Below are positions 53,024 to 61,111 of a DNA stretch of 64,000 bases, piece after piece. A model generated the notes under the pieces. That model ran no database searches. It worked only from the letters and a program-made list of their open reading frames with translations, and was not told the origin of the DNA. Source of the stretch: Chitinimonas arctica (GTDB lineage: Bacteria > Pseudomonadota > Gammaproteobacteria > Burkholderiales > Chitinimonadaceae); assembly GCF_007431345.1 (NCBI RefSeq), contig NZ_CP041730.1, positions 3,162,001-3,226,000 of the forward strand, read 5' to 3'. A program made the position numbers and the translations under genes. Each line of letters starts with the position of its first letter. The stretch's first letter is position 1.

Positions 53024-54090
53024 TATTTCTCGTCATTCATGGGTAGGCTGAGCGTGGCAATGACACCGCCCGAACGGTTGGCCCGCAATTCCAGGCCGCC
53101 GTGCGTACTACCGTATAGCGTTGCCAACCTGGCGCGGACGTTCGCCAGTCCCACCCCCTGGCCATGCACCTCGGCGGGCAGGCCCAGGCCATCATCCTCG
53201 ACGGTGGCGACCAGGCGCCGGTCGGCCGCCACCAGGGAAATACTGATCGTGCCGCCGTCGACCTTGGGTTCCAGGCCATGCCGCACCGCGTTCTCCACCA
53301 GCGGCTGCAACAGCATGGGCGGCAGCGGCAGGTCCAGCAAAGGCTCCGGGCAGTCGATCCGGAAATGCAGGCGGTCGGCCATGCGAATCTGCAGAATGCC
53401 GAGGTAAGCCCGCAATAGCTCCAGTTCCTGCCGCACGGTACTGGGCTCGTTGCGGGTGCGGGCCAGGGAAGCGCGCAGGTAATCATTGAACATGCCCAGC
53501 ATCTGCTTGGCCTGATCCGGTGAAACGTCGATCAGGCTTTGCACGCTGGCCAGTGTGTTGAACAGGAAATGCGGTTCGATCTGTGCCTGCAATAGCCGCA
53601 ACTGGGATTGCATCAGCTGCTTGTCCTGCTCGCCATGCCGGGCGCGTTCGGCATGGTAGGCGGCTTCCAGCCGTTCGGCTTTTTCGCGGCTCCACAGGAT
53701 ACTGGCGATGACCGCGGCGGCCAGCATCATCAATAGCAGGCTACCCAACAGGTAATGGGGAAACTTGCCGACGATCTTTTCCAGTTCGTCCAGGCGTTGC
53801 AGCCAATTGATGGCCAAGCCCAGCAAGGCGCCGACCGTGATGGCGCCCATGAAGTACAGCGGTTCCCGCCGGGGGGCCGGCTTGATCACGGTAAAGGTGA
53901 GGGTGTTGGCGACAAAGACCGATAAACCGATGGTCTGCGTCGTCACCATGACCCGCCAGAGCGGCGAGTCGCCGCTCAGTGCCACGAACAAGGCCGCCAG
54001 GGTGCTGACCACCAGCGTGACCAGCAGATTGCGCCACAGCGTGCGGCGAACCTGGCCGGCGGGGGCGGGCGGTAGCGTAGCGGTATTCAT
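53023..54090 (-). CDS. LytS/YehU-type sensor histidine kinase
   Basis: A 355-residue kinase with four membrane helices in the first 135 residues and almost no periplasmic domain, so it probably senses within the membrane. The phospho-acceptor His174 is in QAQIEPHFLFNTLAS (His_kinase family). The ATPase domain has MLLQPLVENAVRHG (N box) and DDGLGL. It pairs with the LytTR regulator. A 39-codon ORF with a strong ribosome-binding site lies just upstream. Confidence 0.93.
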   Translation of the reverse strand: MNTATLPPAPAGQVRRTLWRNLLVTLVVSTLAALFVALSGDSPLWRVMVTTQTIGLSVFVANTLTFTVIKPAPRREPLYFMGAITVGALLGLAINWLQRLDELEKIVGKFPHYLLGSLLLMMLAAAVIASILWSREKAERLEAAYHAERARHGEQDKQLMQSQLRLLQAQIEPHFLFNTLASVQSLIDVSPDQAKQMLGMFNDYLRASLARTRNEPSTVRQELELLRAYLGILQIRMADRLHFRIDCPEPLLDLPLPPMLLQPLVENAVRHGLEPKVDGGTISISLVAADRRLVATVEDDGLGLPAEVHGQGVGLANVRARLATLYGSTHGGLELRANRSGGVIATLSLPMNDEK

Positions 54091-54109
54091 GGAATGGAGC
54101 TTACGCCAT

Positions 54110-54229
54110 TTAGGCCGCCTGCTCACGCGCCGGCAAAGGTGGCTGCGGAATCCGCAAAGGAATGACCTTGCCTTGCGTATTGACGGGTTGGGCAGGTGCA
54201 CGCCGGCCCAGCGTAAACGGACTAAACAT
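54110..54229 (-). CDS. Small 39-residue ORF before the LytS-type kinase
   Basis: ATG 54229 opens a 39-codon frame that ends at TAA 54110-54112. Immediately upstream is GGGGAGAAG, one of the best Shine-Dalgarno sequences in the window, at proper spacing. The product begins MFSPFTLGRRAPAQPVN and is basic and proline-rich (VIPLRIPQPPLPAREQ), without a membrane segment. It ends 19 bases before the kinase start. It could be a small protein of the two-component operon or a leader peptide. No homologue is recognised. Confidence 0.5.
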   Translation of the reverse strand: MFSPFTLGRRAPAQPVNTQGKVIPLRIPQPPLPAREQAA

Positions 54230-54344
54230 TTTTTCTTCTCCCCAAGTGACCGGGCTTATCGGTCTACGGCTCGCAATCTAACCGGTCAAGCCGGAGAGTT
54301 GCAGCGGCGTGCGACGAAATGCAGGGCGAAGGGCTGGAATGCGG

Positions 54345-55169
54345 TCAGCGTGGATGAACGACGGCGGCACGAGGGCGAAAATGCTGGCGGTCGGCATAGA
54401 AGTCCGGGCCCTGCGCCGGCCACCAGCCAGGGATGCCCAGTACCGGTAGGGGCGGCAAAGCGCGTGGATCGCGCAGCTCGCCTTGCGCGATCCGCTCGGC
54501 AAGACGTCCGTCCAGCTGTGCCAGCTTGTCAGCCAGCGGTTGGACGAACCAATCGCGCTCGACCGGTAGCAGCATGACCTTGGCGACGATGCCCTTGAAC
54601 GGCGCCAGGCTCTTTTCCATCAAGGCATGGCCGAAGCAAAACGGTTCCAGGAGTCCGCCCCAGTCGGCACGGCGGGCCTGGAATAGTGTGTGCCAGTCGT
54701 GATCGAGCAGGGCTTGTGCCAGGGACGCATCCGCCACGGCCAGCACCAGGCCGGACTCATCGAACAAGGTGGCTGCGTCGCGGCAGCGATTGCGGCGGGA
54801 ATCCGTTTGCGCAGCCAACTCGCGCATATGCAGGGCATTCAAGGCTGCCTTGCTACGAGGCCAGGCCAGCCAGCACAGGGCGTTGAATGCATCGTGCCAA
54901 TTGTCGGGACGGGTAGCGACCTGGCCGCTGCCGGCGATACGGGCTTCGTAGCCCTCGTCGGCCAGCTGGTCGGGCGCGACGAAATGGATGGCGTTGCCGT
55001 TATTGTTAAAGGGCCGTAGAGGCGACGGCAGGTCCAGCCAATCGGACTCGGCAGGAAAATGAGTCCAGGCCAGTTGTTGCAGTATCGGTTGCAGGGAACG
55101 TAGCCAGGGAGAATCGGCAAGGTGCGCGGAGGGCCAGGGTTGCATGGGTTCAAGGCAGAAAGGAGGCAT
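54345..55169 (-). CDS. DUF3025 family protein
   Basis: A 274-residue protein of the DUF3025 family. The family core is visible as YEARIAGSGQVATRPDNWHDAFNALCWLAWPRSKAALN, followed by the RRNRCRDAATLFDESGLVL segment and the LLEPFCFGHALMEK segment. No signal or membrane segment is present. The function is unknown; conserved His, Asp and Asn residues suggest an enzyme. ATG 55169 is used, though ATG 55145 is possible. Confidence 0.88.
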   Translation of the reverse strand: MPPFCLEPMQPWPSAHLADSPWLRSLQPILQQLAWTHFPAESDWLDLPSPLRPFNNNGNAIHFVAPDQLADEGYEARIAGSGQVATRPDNWHDAFNALCWLAWPRSKAALNALHMRELAAQTDSRRNRCRDAATLFDESGLVLAVADASLAQALLDHDWHTLFQARRADWGGLLEPFCFGHALMEKSLAPFKGIVAKVMLLPVERDWFVQPLADKLAQLDGRLAERIAQGELRDPRALPPLPVLGIPGWWPAQGPDFYADRQHFRPRAAVVHPR

Positions 55170-55242
55170 ATGAGCTTAACTGGCATTGCCCGAGAAAGCT
55201 TCTCTGCCCTCCGAGGCCTCGCATCCATGCTGTCCCTAAGCC

Positions 55243-56259
55243 TCAAAACCCAACCAGCACCAGCTTCCCGATAACCCGGCCTTCCTCCAGCAAGGCATGC
55301 GCACGCTTGAGGTTGTCGGCGTTGATATTGCCCAGGGTTTCTCCCAGGGTGGTTTTCAGCCGGCCGGCATCGATCAAGGCGGCGACTTCGGTCAGCAGCC
55401 GCTGTTGCTCGATCATATCGGCGGTGCGGTACTTGGAGCGGGTAAACATGGATTCCCAGGCAAAGAAGGCGCTTTTGGCCTTGAGGGCAGCCAGATCATG
55501 GGGGCGCGTGGTCTCGACGATGGTGACGATGCCGCCTTGCGGCGCGATCAGCTCGGCCATGGCGTCGAAGTAGTTGTCGGTATCGTGGGTGCAGAAAATG
55601 TAGTCGTAGGTCTCGAAACCAGCCGCCCGGCTGGCGGCGTGCAATGGCTCGCCATGCGCGATCACATGGTCGGCCCCTAGCTCCCGGCACCACTGCCGCG
55701 AATTGTCCCGGCTGGCGGTGGCGACCACGGTCAGGCCGGCCAGCTTGGCCAGTTGGATGGCGATCGAACCGACCCCGCCGGCACCGCCGATTACCAATAG
55801 CGTCTTGCCGCTGTGGCGGCCATGCCGGTCCAGGCCAAGGCGCTCGAAGAGCGCTTCCCAGGCGGTGATGGACGTCAGCGGCAGGGCGGCGGCGGCGGCA
55901 AAGTCCAGGCTCTTGGGCATGGTCGCGACCAGGCGTTCGTCCACCAGCTGATACTGCGCATTGCTGCCGGGGCGAGTGATATCACCCGCGTAATAGACCC
56001 GGTCGCCGGCCTTGAAACCGCTGACGGCCTCACCCACTGCCTCCACCACGCCGGCGGCGTCCCAGCCCAGGATGCGCGGGGTGGTTTCCACGGTGTCCTT
56101 TGGCGCGCGGACCTTGTAATCCACCGGATTCACGGCGATGGCTTCGACGCGCACCAACAGGTCATGCGCGGCCGGTGCTGCCGGCTTGGGCAGTTCGAGA
56201 TCGAGCAATGCTTCCGGATGGCTGATAGGGAGATAGCGGGTGAGGGCGACGGCTTTCAT
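55243..56259 (-). CDS. Zinc-type alcohol dehydrogenase / quinone oxidoreductase-like
   Basis: A 338-residue medium-chain dehydrogenase. It has the GroES-like N-terminal domain (AVNPVDYKVR, ILGWDAAGVVEAVG) and the NAD(P)-binding VIGGAGGVGSIAIQLAKLAG. Catalytic zinc ligands are absent, as in quinone oxidoreductase-type members. It is followed upstream on the same strand by a small monooxygenase gene 36 bases away, and both are divergent from a LysR gene that may control them. Confidence 0.9.
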   Translation of the reverse strand: MKAVALTRYLPISHPEALLDLELPKPAAPAAHDLLVRVEAIAVNPVDYKVRAPKDTVETTPRILGWDAAGVVEAVGEAVSGFKAGDRVYYAGDITRPGSNAQYQLVDERLVATMPKSLDFAAAAALPLTSITAWEALFERLGLDRHGRHSGKTLLVIGGAGGVGSIAIQLAKLAGLTVVATASRDNSRQWCRELGADHVIAHGEPLHAASRAAGFETYDYIFCTHDTDNYFDAMAELIAPQGGIVTIVETTRPHDLAALKAKSAFFAWESMFTRSKYRTADMIEQQRLLTEVAALIDAGRLKTTLGETLGNINADNLKRAHALLEEGRVIGKLVLVGF

Positions 56260-56295
56260 TTTGCGGATTCCTTGATTGGCGTGAGAGAAATGGCC

Positions 56296-56586
56296 TTACG
56301 CGAGGCTATTCAGTAGCTTCACATCCCAGCTTTCCACCAGGCCGCTGACGCTACGGCCGTATTCGGCCAGGTGTGCCGATTGCATATGCTGTGCGTGCAG
56401 CTCGCGGCTCTGCCAGGTTTCGATAAAGACAAAGACGCCAGGCTGGTCGAGGTCCCGATGCAGGACGTACTGGATGCAGCCGGCTTCCATCCGGGTCGGC
56501 GCGATCAGCTTTTGCAAGGCGTGCTCCACCTGCTGTTCGGCACCTGCTTTGGCGACAATGGTGGCGACGACGATAAGGGCTTGCAT
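56296..56586 (-). CDS. Antibiotic biosynthesis monooxygenase (ABM) domain protein
   Basis: A 96-residue ferredoxin-like ABM protein, about the family's usual length. Landmarks are MQALIVVATIVAKAGAEQQVE, the segment CIQYVLHRDLDQPGVFVFIETW, and HMQSAHLAEYGR. Members act as cofactor-free oxygenases on quinone-like compounds, or as small detoxifying proteins such as YgiN. With the adjacent dehydrogenase it may handle a quinone or aldehyde; this is an inference from proximity. Confidence 0.9.
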   Translation of the reverse strand: MQALIVVATIVAKAGAEQQVEHALQKLIAPTRMEAGCIQYVLHRDLDQPGVFVFIETWQSRELHAQHMQSAHLAEYGRSVSGLVESWDVKLLNSLA

Positions 56587-56653
56587 GGGTTGCTTCCTTG
56601 ATTCGATTGGAGTGACGCCAGTGTAGGCAAGGTGGATTGCCTTGATTAGCCCA

Positions 56654-56659
56654 TATAAT
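56654..56659 (+). promoter_or_regulatory. TATAAT element upstream of the LysR gene
   Basis: A perfect TATAAT lies 31 bases before ATG 56691, in the gap shared with the divergent ABM-dehydrogenase pair. No good -35 is seen at the usual distance, which is common for promoters that need an activator. Confidence 0.5.
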
Positions 56660-56690
56660 CTGGAATCAGTATCCGTATGTGCGAACAATC

Positions 56691-57569
56691 ATGCTTAAGC
56701 TGGACTTGATGGCCATCTTTGCCCAAGTGGCGGATAGCGGCAGCTTTACCGCCGCAGCCCGCTTGCTGGAACTGCCCAAATCCACCGTCAGCCAGCGAGT
56801 GGCCGAGCTGGAGGCGATGCTGGGCCTACGCCTGTTGCAGCGAACGACGCGCAAATTGAACCTGACCGAGGCGGGGCAGACCTATCTGTCGCATTGCCAG
56901 GCCATGTTGCTGGCGGCGCAGGCAGCGGATGCAGCCGTGTCGCGCCTGCGCGATGCGCCGGCCGGCGTATTGAGGCTGACCGCGCCCGAAGCTTCCGGCA
57001 TCAAGCTGCTGCCGGCCATGCTGGCAGCGTTCCGGCAGGCGCATCCCCTGGTGGAAGTGCATTGCCAGGTGACCGATGCCCATCTCGACCTGGTGGGCGA
57101 GCGCATCGATCTGGCATTCAGGACCGGGCGCCTGGAAGATTCCAGCTTTGTATCGCGGCGGATCGGTTCGGTAGGAAGGGTATTGGTGGCGTCGCCACCA
57201 TATCTGGCGGCGCGGGGCGAGCCGCATGCGCCCCAGGATTTACTGCGCCATGCTTGTCTGCGCCATCACTCGGCACCGCAATGGCGGCTGGGGGAAGAGA
57301 CGATTACCTTGCCCTCGGGCGGACAGGGGAGCAATAGCTTGCTCTACCTCTTGCAGGCGGCTTTGCTGGGAGGCGGAATCGCCATGCTGCCAGCCTTTCT
57401 CTGCCGCGAGGAAATGGCCGCTGGGCAACTGCTGCGGGTGCTGACCGGCTATCCGCCACCACCCAATGACTATTATGCGGTCTACCCCAGCCGCAGCCAT
57501 CCCACGGCGGCCCTGTCGGCGCTGTTGGACTTTGTCCTGGGCTACGATCTGGCGGGCCGCCTGGCGTAA
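56691..57569 (+). CDS. LysR-type transcriptional regulator
   Basis: A 292-residue LysR regulator. The N-terminal winged helix is MLKLDLMAIFAQVADSGSF, followed by LLELPKSTVSQRVAELEAMLG and LLQRTTRKLNLTEAG. The effector-binding domain follows in standard form. ATG 56691 is preferred over GTG 56679. The divergent position suggests it regulates the ABM-dehydrogenase pair; the effector is unknown. Confidence 0.94.
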   Translation: MLKLDLMAIFAQVADSGSFTAAARLLELPKSTVSQRVAELEAMLGLRLLQRTTRKLNLTEAGQTYLSHCQAMLLAAQAADAAVSRLRDAPAGVLRLTAPEASGIKLLPAMLAAFRQAHPLVEVHCQVTDAHLDLVGERIDLAFRTGRLEDSSFVSRRIGSVGRVLVASPPYLAARGEPHAPQDLLRHACLRHHSAPQWRLGEETITLPSGGQGSNSLLYLLQAALLGGGIAMLPAFLCREEMAAGQLLRVLTGYPPPPNDYYAVYPSRSHPTAALSALLDFVLGYDLAGRLA

Positions 57570-57600
57570 GCGAGGCGGCCGGGCAAGTCCTTGGCGTGCT

Positions 57601-58101
57601 TTACTTCAGCAGTGCCAGGACGGCTTCGTAGTCGGGTTCGTCGGCGATTTCGCCCACCAGCTGGGCGTGGATCACCTTGTCGCTTTCGTCCAATACCACG
57701 ACGGCACGGGCGGTCACGCCAGCCAGCGGGCCGGCACCGATTTCCACGCCGTAATCGAGAATGAATTCACGGCCACGCATGGTGGAAAGCGTCACCACGT
57801 TCTGCAGGCCTTCGGCGCCGCAGAAGCGCTTCTGGGCAAAGGGCAGGTCGGCGGAAATGCACAGCACCACGGTGTTTGCCAGTTGGTCGGCGGCCGCATT
57901 GAACTTGCGGGTCGAGGTGGCGCAGGTGGGGGTGTCGATGCTTGGAAAAATGTTCAATACCTTGCGCTTGCCGGCATAGCCTTCCAGCGAGACGTCAGCC
58001 AGGTCGGCGCCGACCAGCTTGAAGGCGGGCGCCTTGTCGCCGACCGCGGGGAAGTTGCCGTTGACGGGAATGGGGTTGCCGCGCAGTGTTACCGTGGACA
58101 T
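57601..58101 (-). CDS. tpx: Thiol peroxidase (atypical 2-Cys peroxiredoxin)
   Basis: A 166-residue Tpx. The peroxidatic Cys60 is in DTPTCATS and the resolving Cys94 in KRFCGAEGL, the same positions as in E. coli within one residue. Tpx reduces lipid and other hydroperoxides with thioredoxin. A strong minus-strand terminator (58146-58175) separates it from the upstream paralogue, so it has its own promoter. Confidence 0.97.
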   Translation of the reverse strand: MSTVTLRGNPIPVNGNFPAVGDKAPAFKLVGADLADVSLEGYAGKRKVLNIFPSIDTPTCATSTRKFNAAADQLANTVVLCISADLPFAQKRFCGAEGLQNVVTLSTMRGREFILDYGVEIGAGPLAGVTARAVVVLDESDKVIHAQLVGEIADEPDYEAVLALLK

Positions 58102-58145
58102 GGTTGCTTTCCTAATATGTGGATGGAAATGTCAGGGGCGTTAAA

Positions 58146-58175
58146 ACACCATTCCCGCCGGGGCGGGAATGGTGT
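58146..58175 (-). terminator. Intrinsic terminator between the two Tpx paralogues
   Basis: ACACCATTCCCGCC (58146-58159) and GGCGGGAATGGTGT (58162-58175) form a perfect 14-pair stem with a very short loop. On the minus strand it is followed by TTTTAA. It ends transcription of the gene at 58205-58717. Confidence 0.85.
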
Positions 58176-58204
58176 GGATGGGATGCGTGCGCTGCGGCGG
58201 ATTG

Positions 58205-58717
58205 TCAGGCCGGGCCGGCCAGCATGTCTTCGGCCAGTTTTTCGTAGTTCGGTTCGGCGTTCACGTCCTGCACCAGCTCGGCGAACACGATGGTATCGTT
58301 TTCATCCAGCCCGAACAGGGCCGTGCACATCATGCCAGACAAGGGCACGTCGGTGATCATGACGCCATAATCCTTGTGGAAATCCCGGCCGCGCAACGTG
58401 GACAGCAGTTGTACCTTGCGAATGCCCTCGGTGGCGATCACCCGCGCCATGGCATAAGGGGTATCGACCGACACGACGAAGCTGCGGGTATTGGGAAAAC
58501 CGTCGGCGATCGCTTCCAGCCGGCGGGTGATCTTGAGGCCGATTTCCGCATCGATACTGGGAATCACCGCGATGATCTTGCGCTTGCCCATGAACTTGGA
58601 CAGCGGCACATCGCCCAGATTGACATCGACCAGCATAAAGCTGTGCGCGGTATCGCCAACGCGCGGGAAACGGCCGCCCACGCCAATCGGCTCGCCGTTG
58701 AGAAGCACTGTGGCCAT
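58205..58717 (-). CDS. Tpx paralogue lacking both catalytic cysteines
   Basis: A 170-residue protein collinear with Tpx. It begins MATVLLNGEPIGVGGRFP and keeps the GKRK, IPSID, LSTLRGRDFHKDYGV and LDENDTIV blocks. Position 60 (peroxidatic Cys) is Gly, position 94 (resolving Cys) is Ile, and Thr57 of the active site is Ala. The only cysteine is elsewhere (GMMCTALF). It cannot act as a thiol peroxidase by the known mechanism. ATG 58717 has GGAGGAAA upstream. It may bind partners, lipid peroxides or the active Tpx; this is inference. Confidence 0.88.
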   Translation of the reverse strand: MATVLLNGEPIGVGGRFPRVGDTAHSFMLVDVNLGDVPLSKFMGKRKIIAVIPSIDAEIGLKITRRLEAIADGFPNTRSFVVSVDTPYAMARVIATEGIRKVQLLSTLRGRDFHKDYGVMITDVPLSGMMCTALFGLDENDTIVFAELVQDVNAEPNYEKLAEDMLAGPA

Positions 58718-58829
58718 GTGATGTTTCCTCCGGCTTGACATGAAAGTTTAAGAAGCGGCTCCCGCGCCATCAGTATCGACAGCGCCCCAACCGAATGCAA
58801 GTTCATGCGCCCCGGCAAGCAGTGTTCGA

Positions 58830-60116
58830 CTAGTTCTCCACCGGGTAGAACCACTCCAGCGAATAACCGCTGGAACGCATTTCACCCAGATCGAGTTGCA
58901 GGAAGACGCGCAGATCGCCACTGGCGGGCAGGCTGGTCGGCAAGGGCGAGGTGCTGCCGTCGGCCAGTGGTGCCAGGTATTCTCGGGCCGTGAAGACCTT
59001 GCGCGCCACCACCCGCTCGCTGTCGTCGGTCAGGGTCAGTTGCAGCAAGGGCAGGGCCTGGTCATACGGCGCCATATTGCGCAGCGTCGCATTGAGTTGG
59101 ATCAGGCTGGGTCGTTCCGGCAGCGATACCAGCTCATTCCATTCGTTGCGCAGCATATTCTTGCGGGCCGGCAGCGCAAGCGTGCAACCGGTCATGGCGC
59201 AAAAGCGCTGCAGCTTGGGGGCGATGCCGGGTAACTGGACGGCCAGTTCGGTGCGGTGGTGAAAGGCCAGTTGCGCCGCCAGGGCAAACAAGGCCAGCAG
59301 GGCGGGAATACTCCACAGCCAGCGCCAGGGCGAAGGACCGCCGGGGACGCGCAGCAGGGCGTCATCCTCGGCGGTGCGGATGGGGCGGTAGCCGCTATGT
59401 TCGGAGTGGATCGCAGCGGTAGCCGGGTTGAAGGCGGGCAGGGTGGCGGTACTATTGGCCCAGGCCTGGAAATGCTCGGCCGAGAATTCCTCGCCGGCCT
59501 CGGCGGGGGCGATCTCGATGACCTCGATGCCATTGCTGACCGGGGCATGCGGAAAATCATCCTCGTGTTCCGCCTGATGGTGTCCGACCGCGACCAGGAC
59601 GGGCTCCATGCGAGGTTCCGGATCGGGTTCCCGTACGGGTTCGGGGTTCCGTCTTGGCTCGGGCGCGGGGCGCGGGGCCGGTACCTCGGCGACGGGTTCG
59701 CTGGCCGCCAGCTCGCTGGCAAGCTGCTGCAGGCTTTGGCTGGCCAGGCTGCTCGCGCTATCCCCTTTTTCCGCTGCCGCTGCCGCGCCCAGTTGGCTGG
59801 CCACGCTGTCCAGGCCATAGGCGTCGTCCTCGCGTTGCGCCAATGTCCTGGCAGGCGTGGGGGGCGGTGCCGGTACCGGTGCGATTATCGGTGCGGGGGC
59901 CGGGACCGGTGCGGGCGGCTCGACCGGCGTCGGGGCCGGCGTTGGAGCGGGTGCCGGCGTCGGCGCCGCTTGCCGCCCTTCGCCTTGCAGGTGGTTGACC
60001 GCGTCGAACACGAACGCGCAGCGACCGCAGCGCACCTTGCCGTCGAAGGCGCTCAGGTGGGCGTCGGTCACGCGGAAGCTGGTGCGGCAGTTGGGGCAGC
60101 GCGTTATGTGATACAT
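58830..60116 (-). CDS. DUF3426 protein with MJ0042-type zinc ribbon
   Basis: A 428-residue membrane protein. The N-terminal zinc ribbon has cysteines C7, C10, C30 and C33. A long Pro/Ala-rich low-complexity linker follows (45-200). One membrane helix (WLWSIPALLALFALAAQLAFH) precedes a C-terminal DUF3426 beta-rich domain (LIQLNATLRN, AREYLAP). The function is unknown. It follows prmA in a gene order typical of Betaproteobacteria. Confidence 0.9.
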   Translation of the reverse strand: MYHITRCPNCRTSFRVTDAHLSAFDGKVRCGRCAFVFDAVNHLQGEGRQAAPTPAPAPTPAPTPVEPPAPVPAPAPIIAPVPAPPPTPARTLAQREDDAYGLDSVASQLGAAAAAEKGDSASSLASQSLQQLASELAASEPVAEVPAPRPAPEPRRNPEPVREPDPEPRMEPVLVAVGHHQAEHEDDFPHAPVSNGIEVIEIAPAEAGEEFSAEHFQAWANSTATLPAFNPATAAIHSEHSGYRPIRTAEDDALLRVPGGPSPWRWLWSIPALLALFALAAQLAFHHRTELAVQLPGIAPKLQRFCAMTGCTLALPARKNMLRNEWNELVSLPERPSLIQLNATLRNMAPYDQALPLLQLTLTDDSERVVARKVFTAREYLAPLADGSTSPLPTSLPASGDLRVFLQLDLGEMRSSGYSLEWFYPVEN

Positions 60117-60160
60117 GGCTCGGATTCTAACGGGCGGCGCTTAACACGCAAGCGGTACGG

Positions 60161-61044
60161 TTATAGACGGGTGCCGGCGATACGCACCCATCCCTCTTTT
60201 TCGGCCGAAACCGCCAAGGCGAAGCAGGGCGCGTAGAGGCTGATGATCTCGTCCGCCTGCTCGGCCAGGATGCCGGACAGCACCAGCCGGCCGCCGGGGC
60301 GGCAGCGGCTGGCCAGCAAAGGCATCAGCATTTTCAAGGGGTTGGTGAGGATATTGGCCACCACCAGGTCGTAAGTGCGCGCGGGGCATCGTCCGGCAGG
60401 AAGAAATCGGCGGCGACATGGTTCTGTTCCGCGTTCTGGCGGCTGGCGGTCATGGCTTGTGCGTCGATATCCACACCATGTGTCTCGCCGGCGCCCAATA
60501 GTTTGGCGGCAATGGCCAGGATGCCGGAGCCGCAGCCGTAATCGAGTACGCTTTCGCCCGCCCGCGTTTCGCTATCCAGCCATTGCAGGCACAACCAGGT
60601 GGTGGGATGGCTGCCTGTGCCGAACGCGAGGCCCGGGTCCAGGGCGATATTGATCGCGTCCGGCGTCGCGGCATGCCAGGTCGGGGTGATCCATAGCCGC
60701 CCAGATACCTGGATAGGGTCGAACTGCGATTGGGTCAGGCGCACCCAATCCTGTTCCTCTACCCTCGTTACGCTGTGGCGCGGCAGGGCGATACCGACCG
60801 CTTGGGCGGCCGCGCTCACCATCAGCGTGGCATCGCTATCTTCCTCCAGCAATACCACCACGACGCTTTCATCCCACAATTGTTCCAGCGGCATGCCGGG
60901 CTCGCCGAAAATGGGTTTCTCCGCAGCCGTGCCGGCGGCGGCATCCTCGATGCTGACGCTCAGTGCGCCCAGCTCGAACAAGGCGTCGGACAGGGCTTCG
61001 GCGTGGGTGGAATTGGCTTCAATGCGTAATTCTTGCCAGGGCAT
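60161..61044 (-). CDS. prmA: Ribosomal protein L11 methyltransferase, frameshifted
   Basis: PrmA trimethylates ribosomal protein L11. From ATG 61044 the frame gives a normal N-terminal substrate domain and the SAM motif LDYGCGSGILAIAAKLLGA. At about 60374-60385 the frame breaks: sequence expected after DDAPR continues in another phase as TYDLVVANILTNPLKMLMPL and runs to TAA at 60161. One extra base in the GCGCGCGG tract would restore about 294 residues. As given, the protein would lose its last catalytic segment. It could be a real null allele or a sequence error. It lies 67 bases after accC. Confidence 0.85.
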
Positions 61045-61111
61045 GGCGGACTCCGGAACGTGGAAATGACTGCGGCCGGGGGTTAAGCCCGGCCGCGGTC
61101 GATTTTAACAC

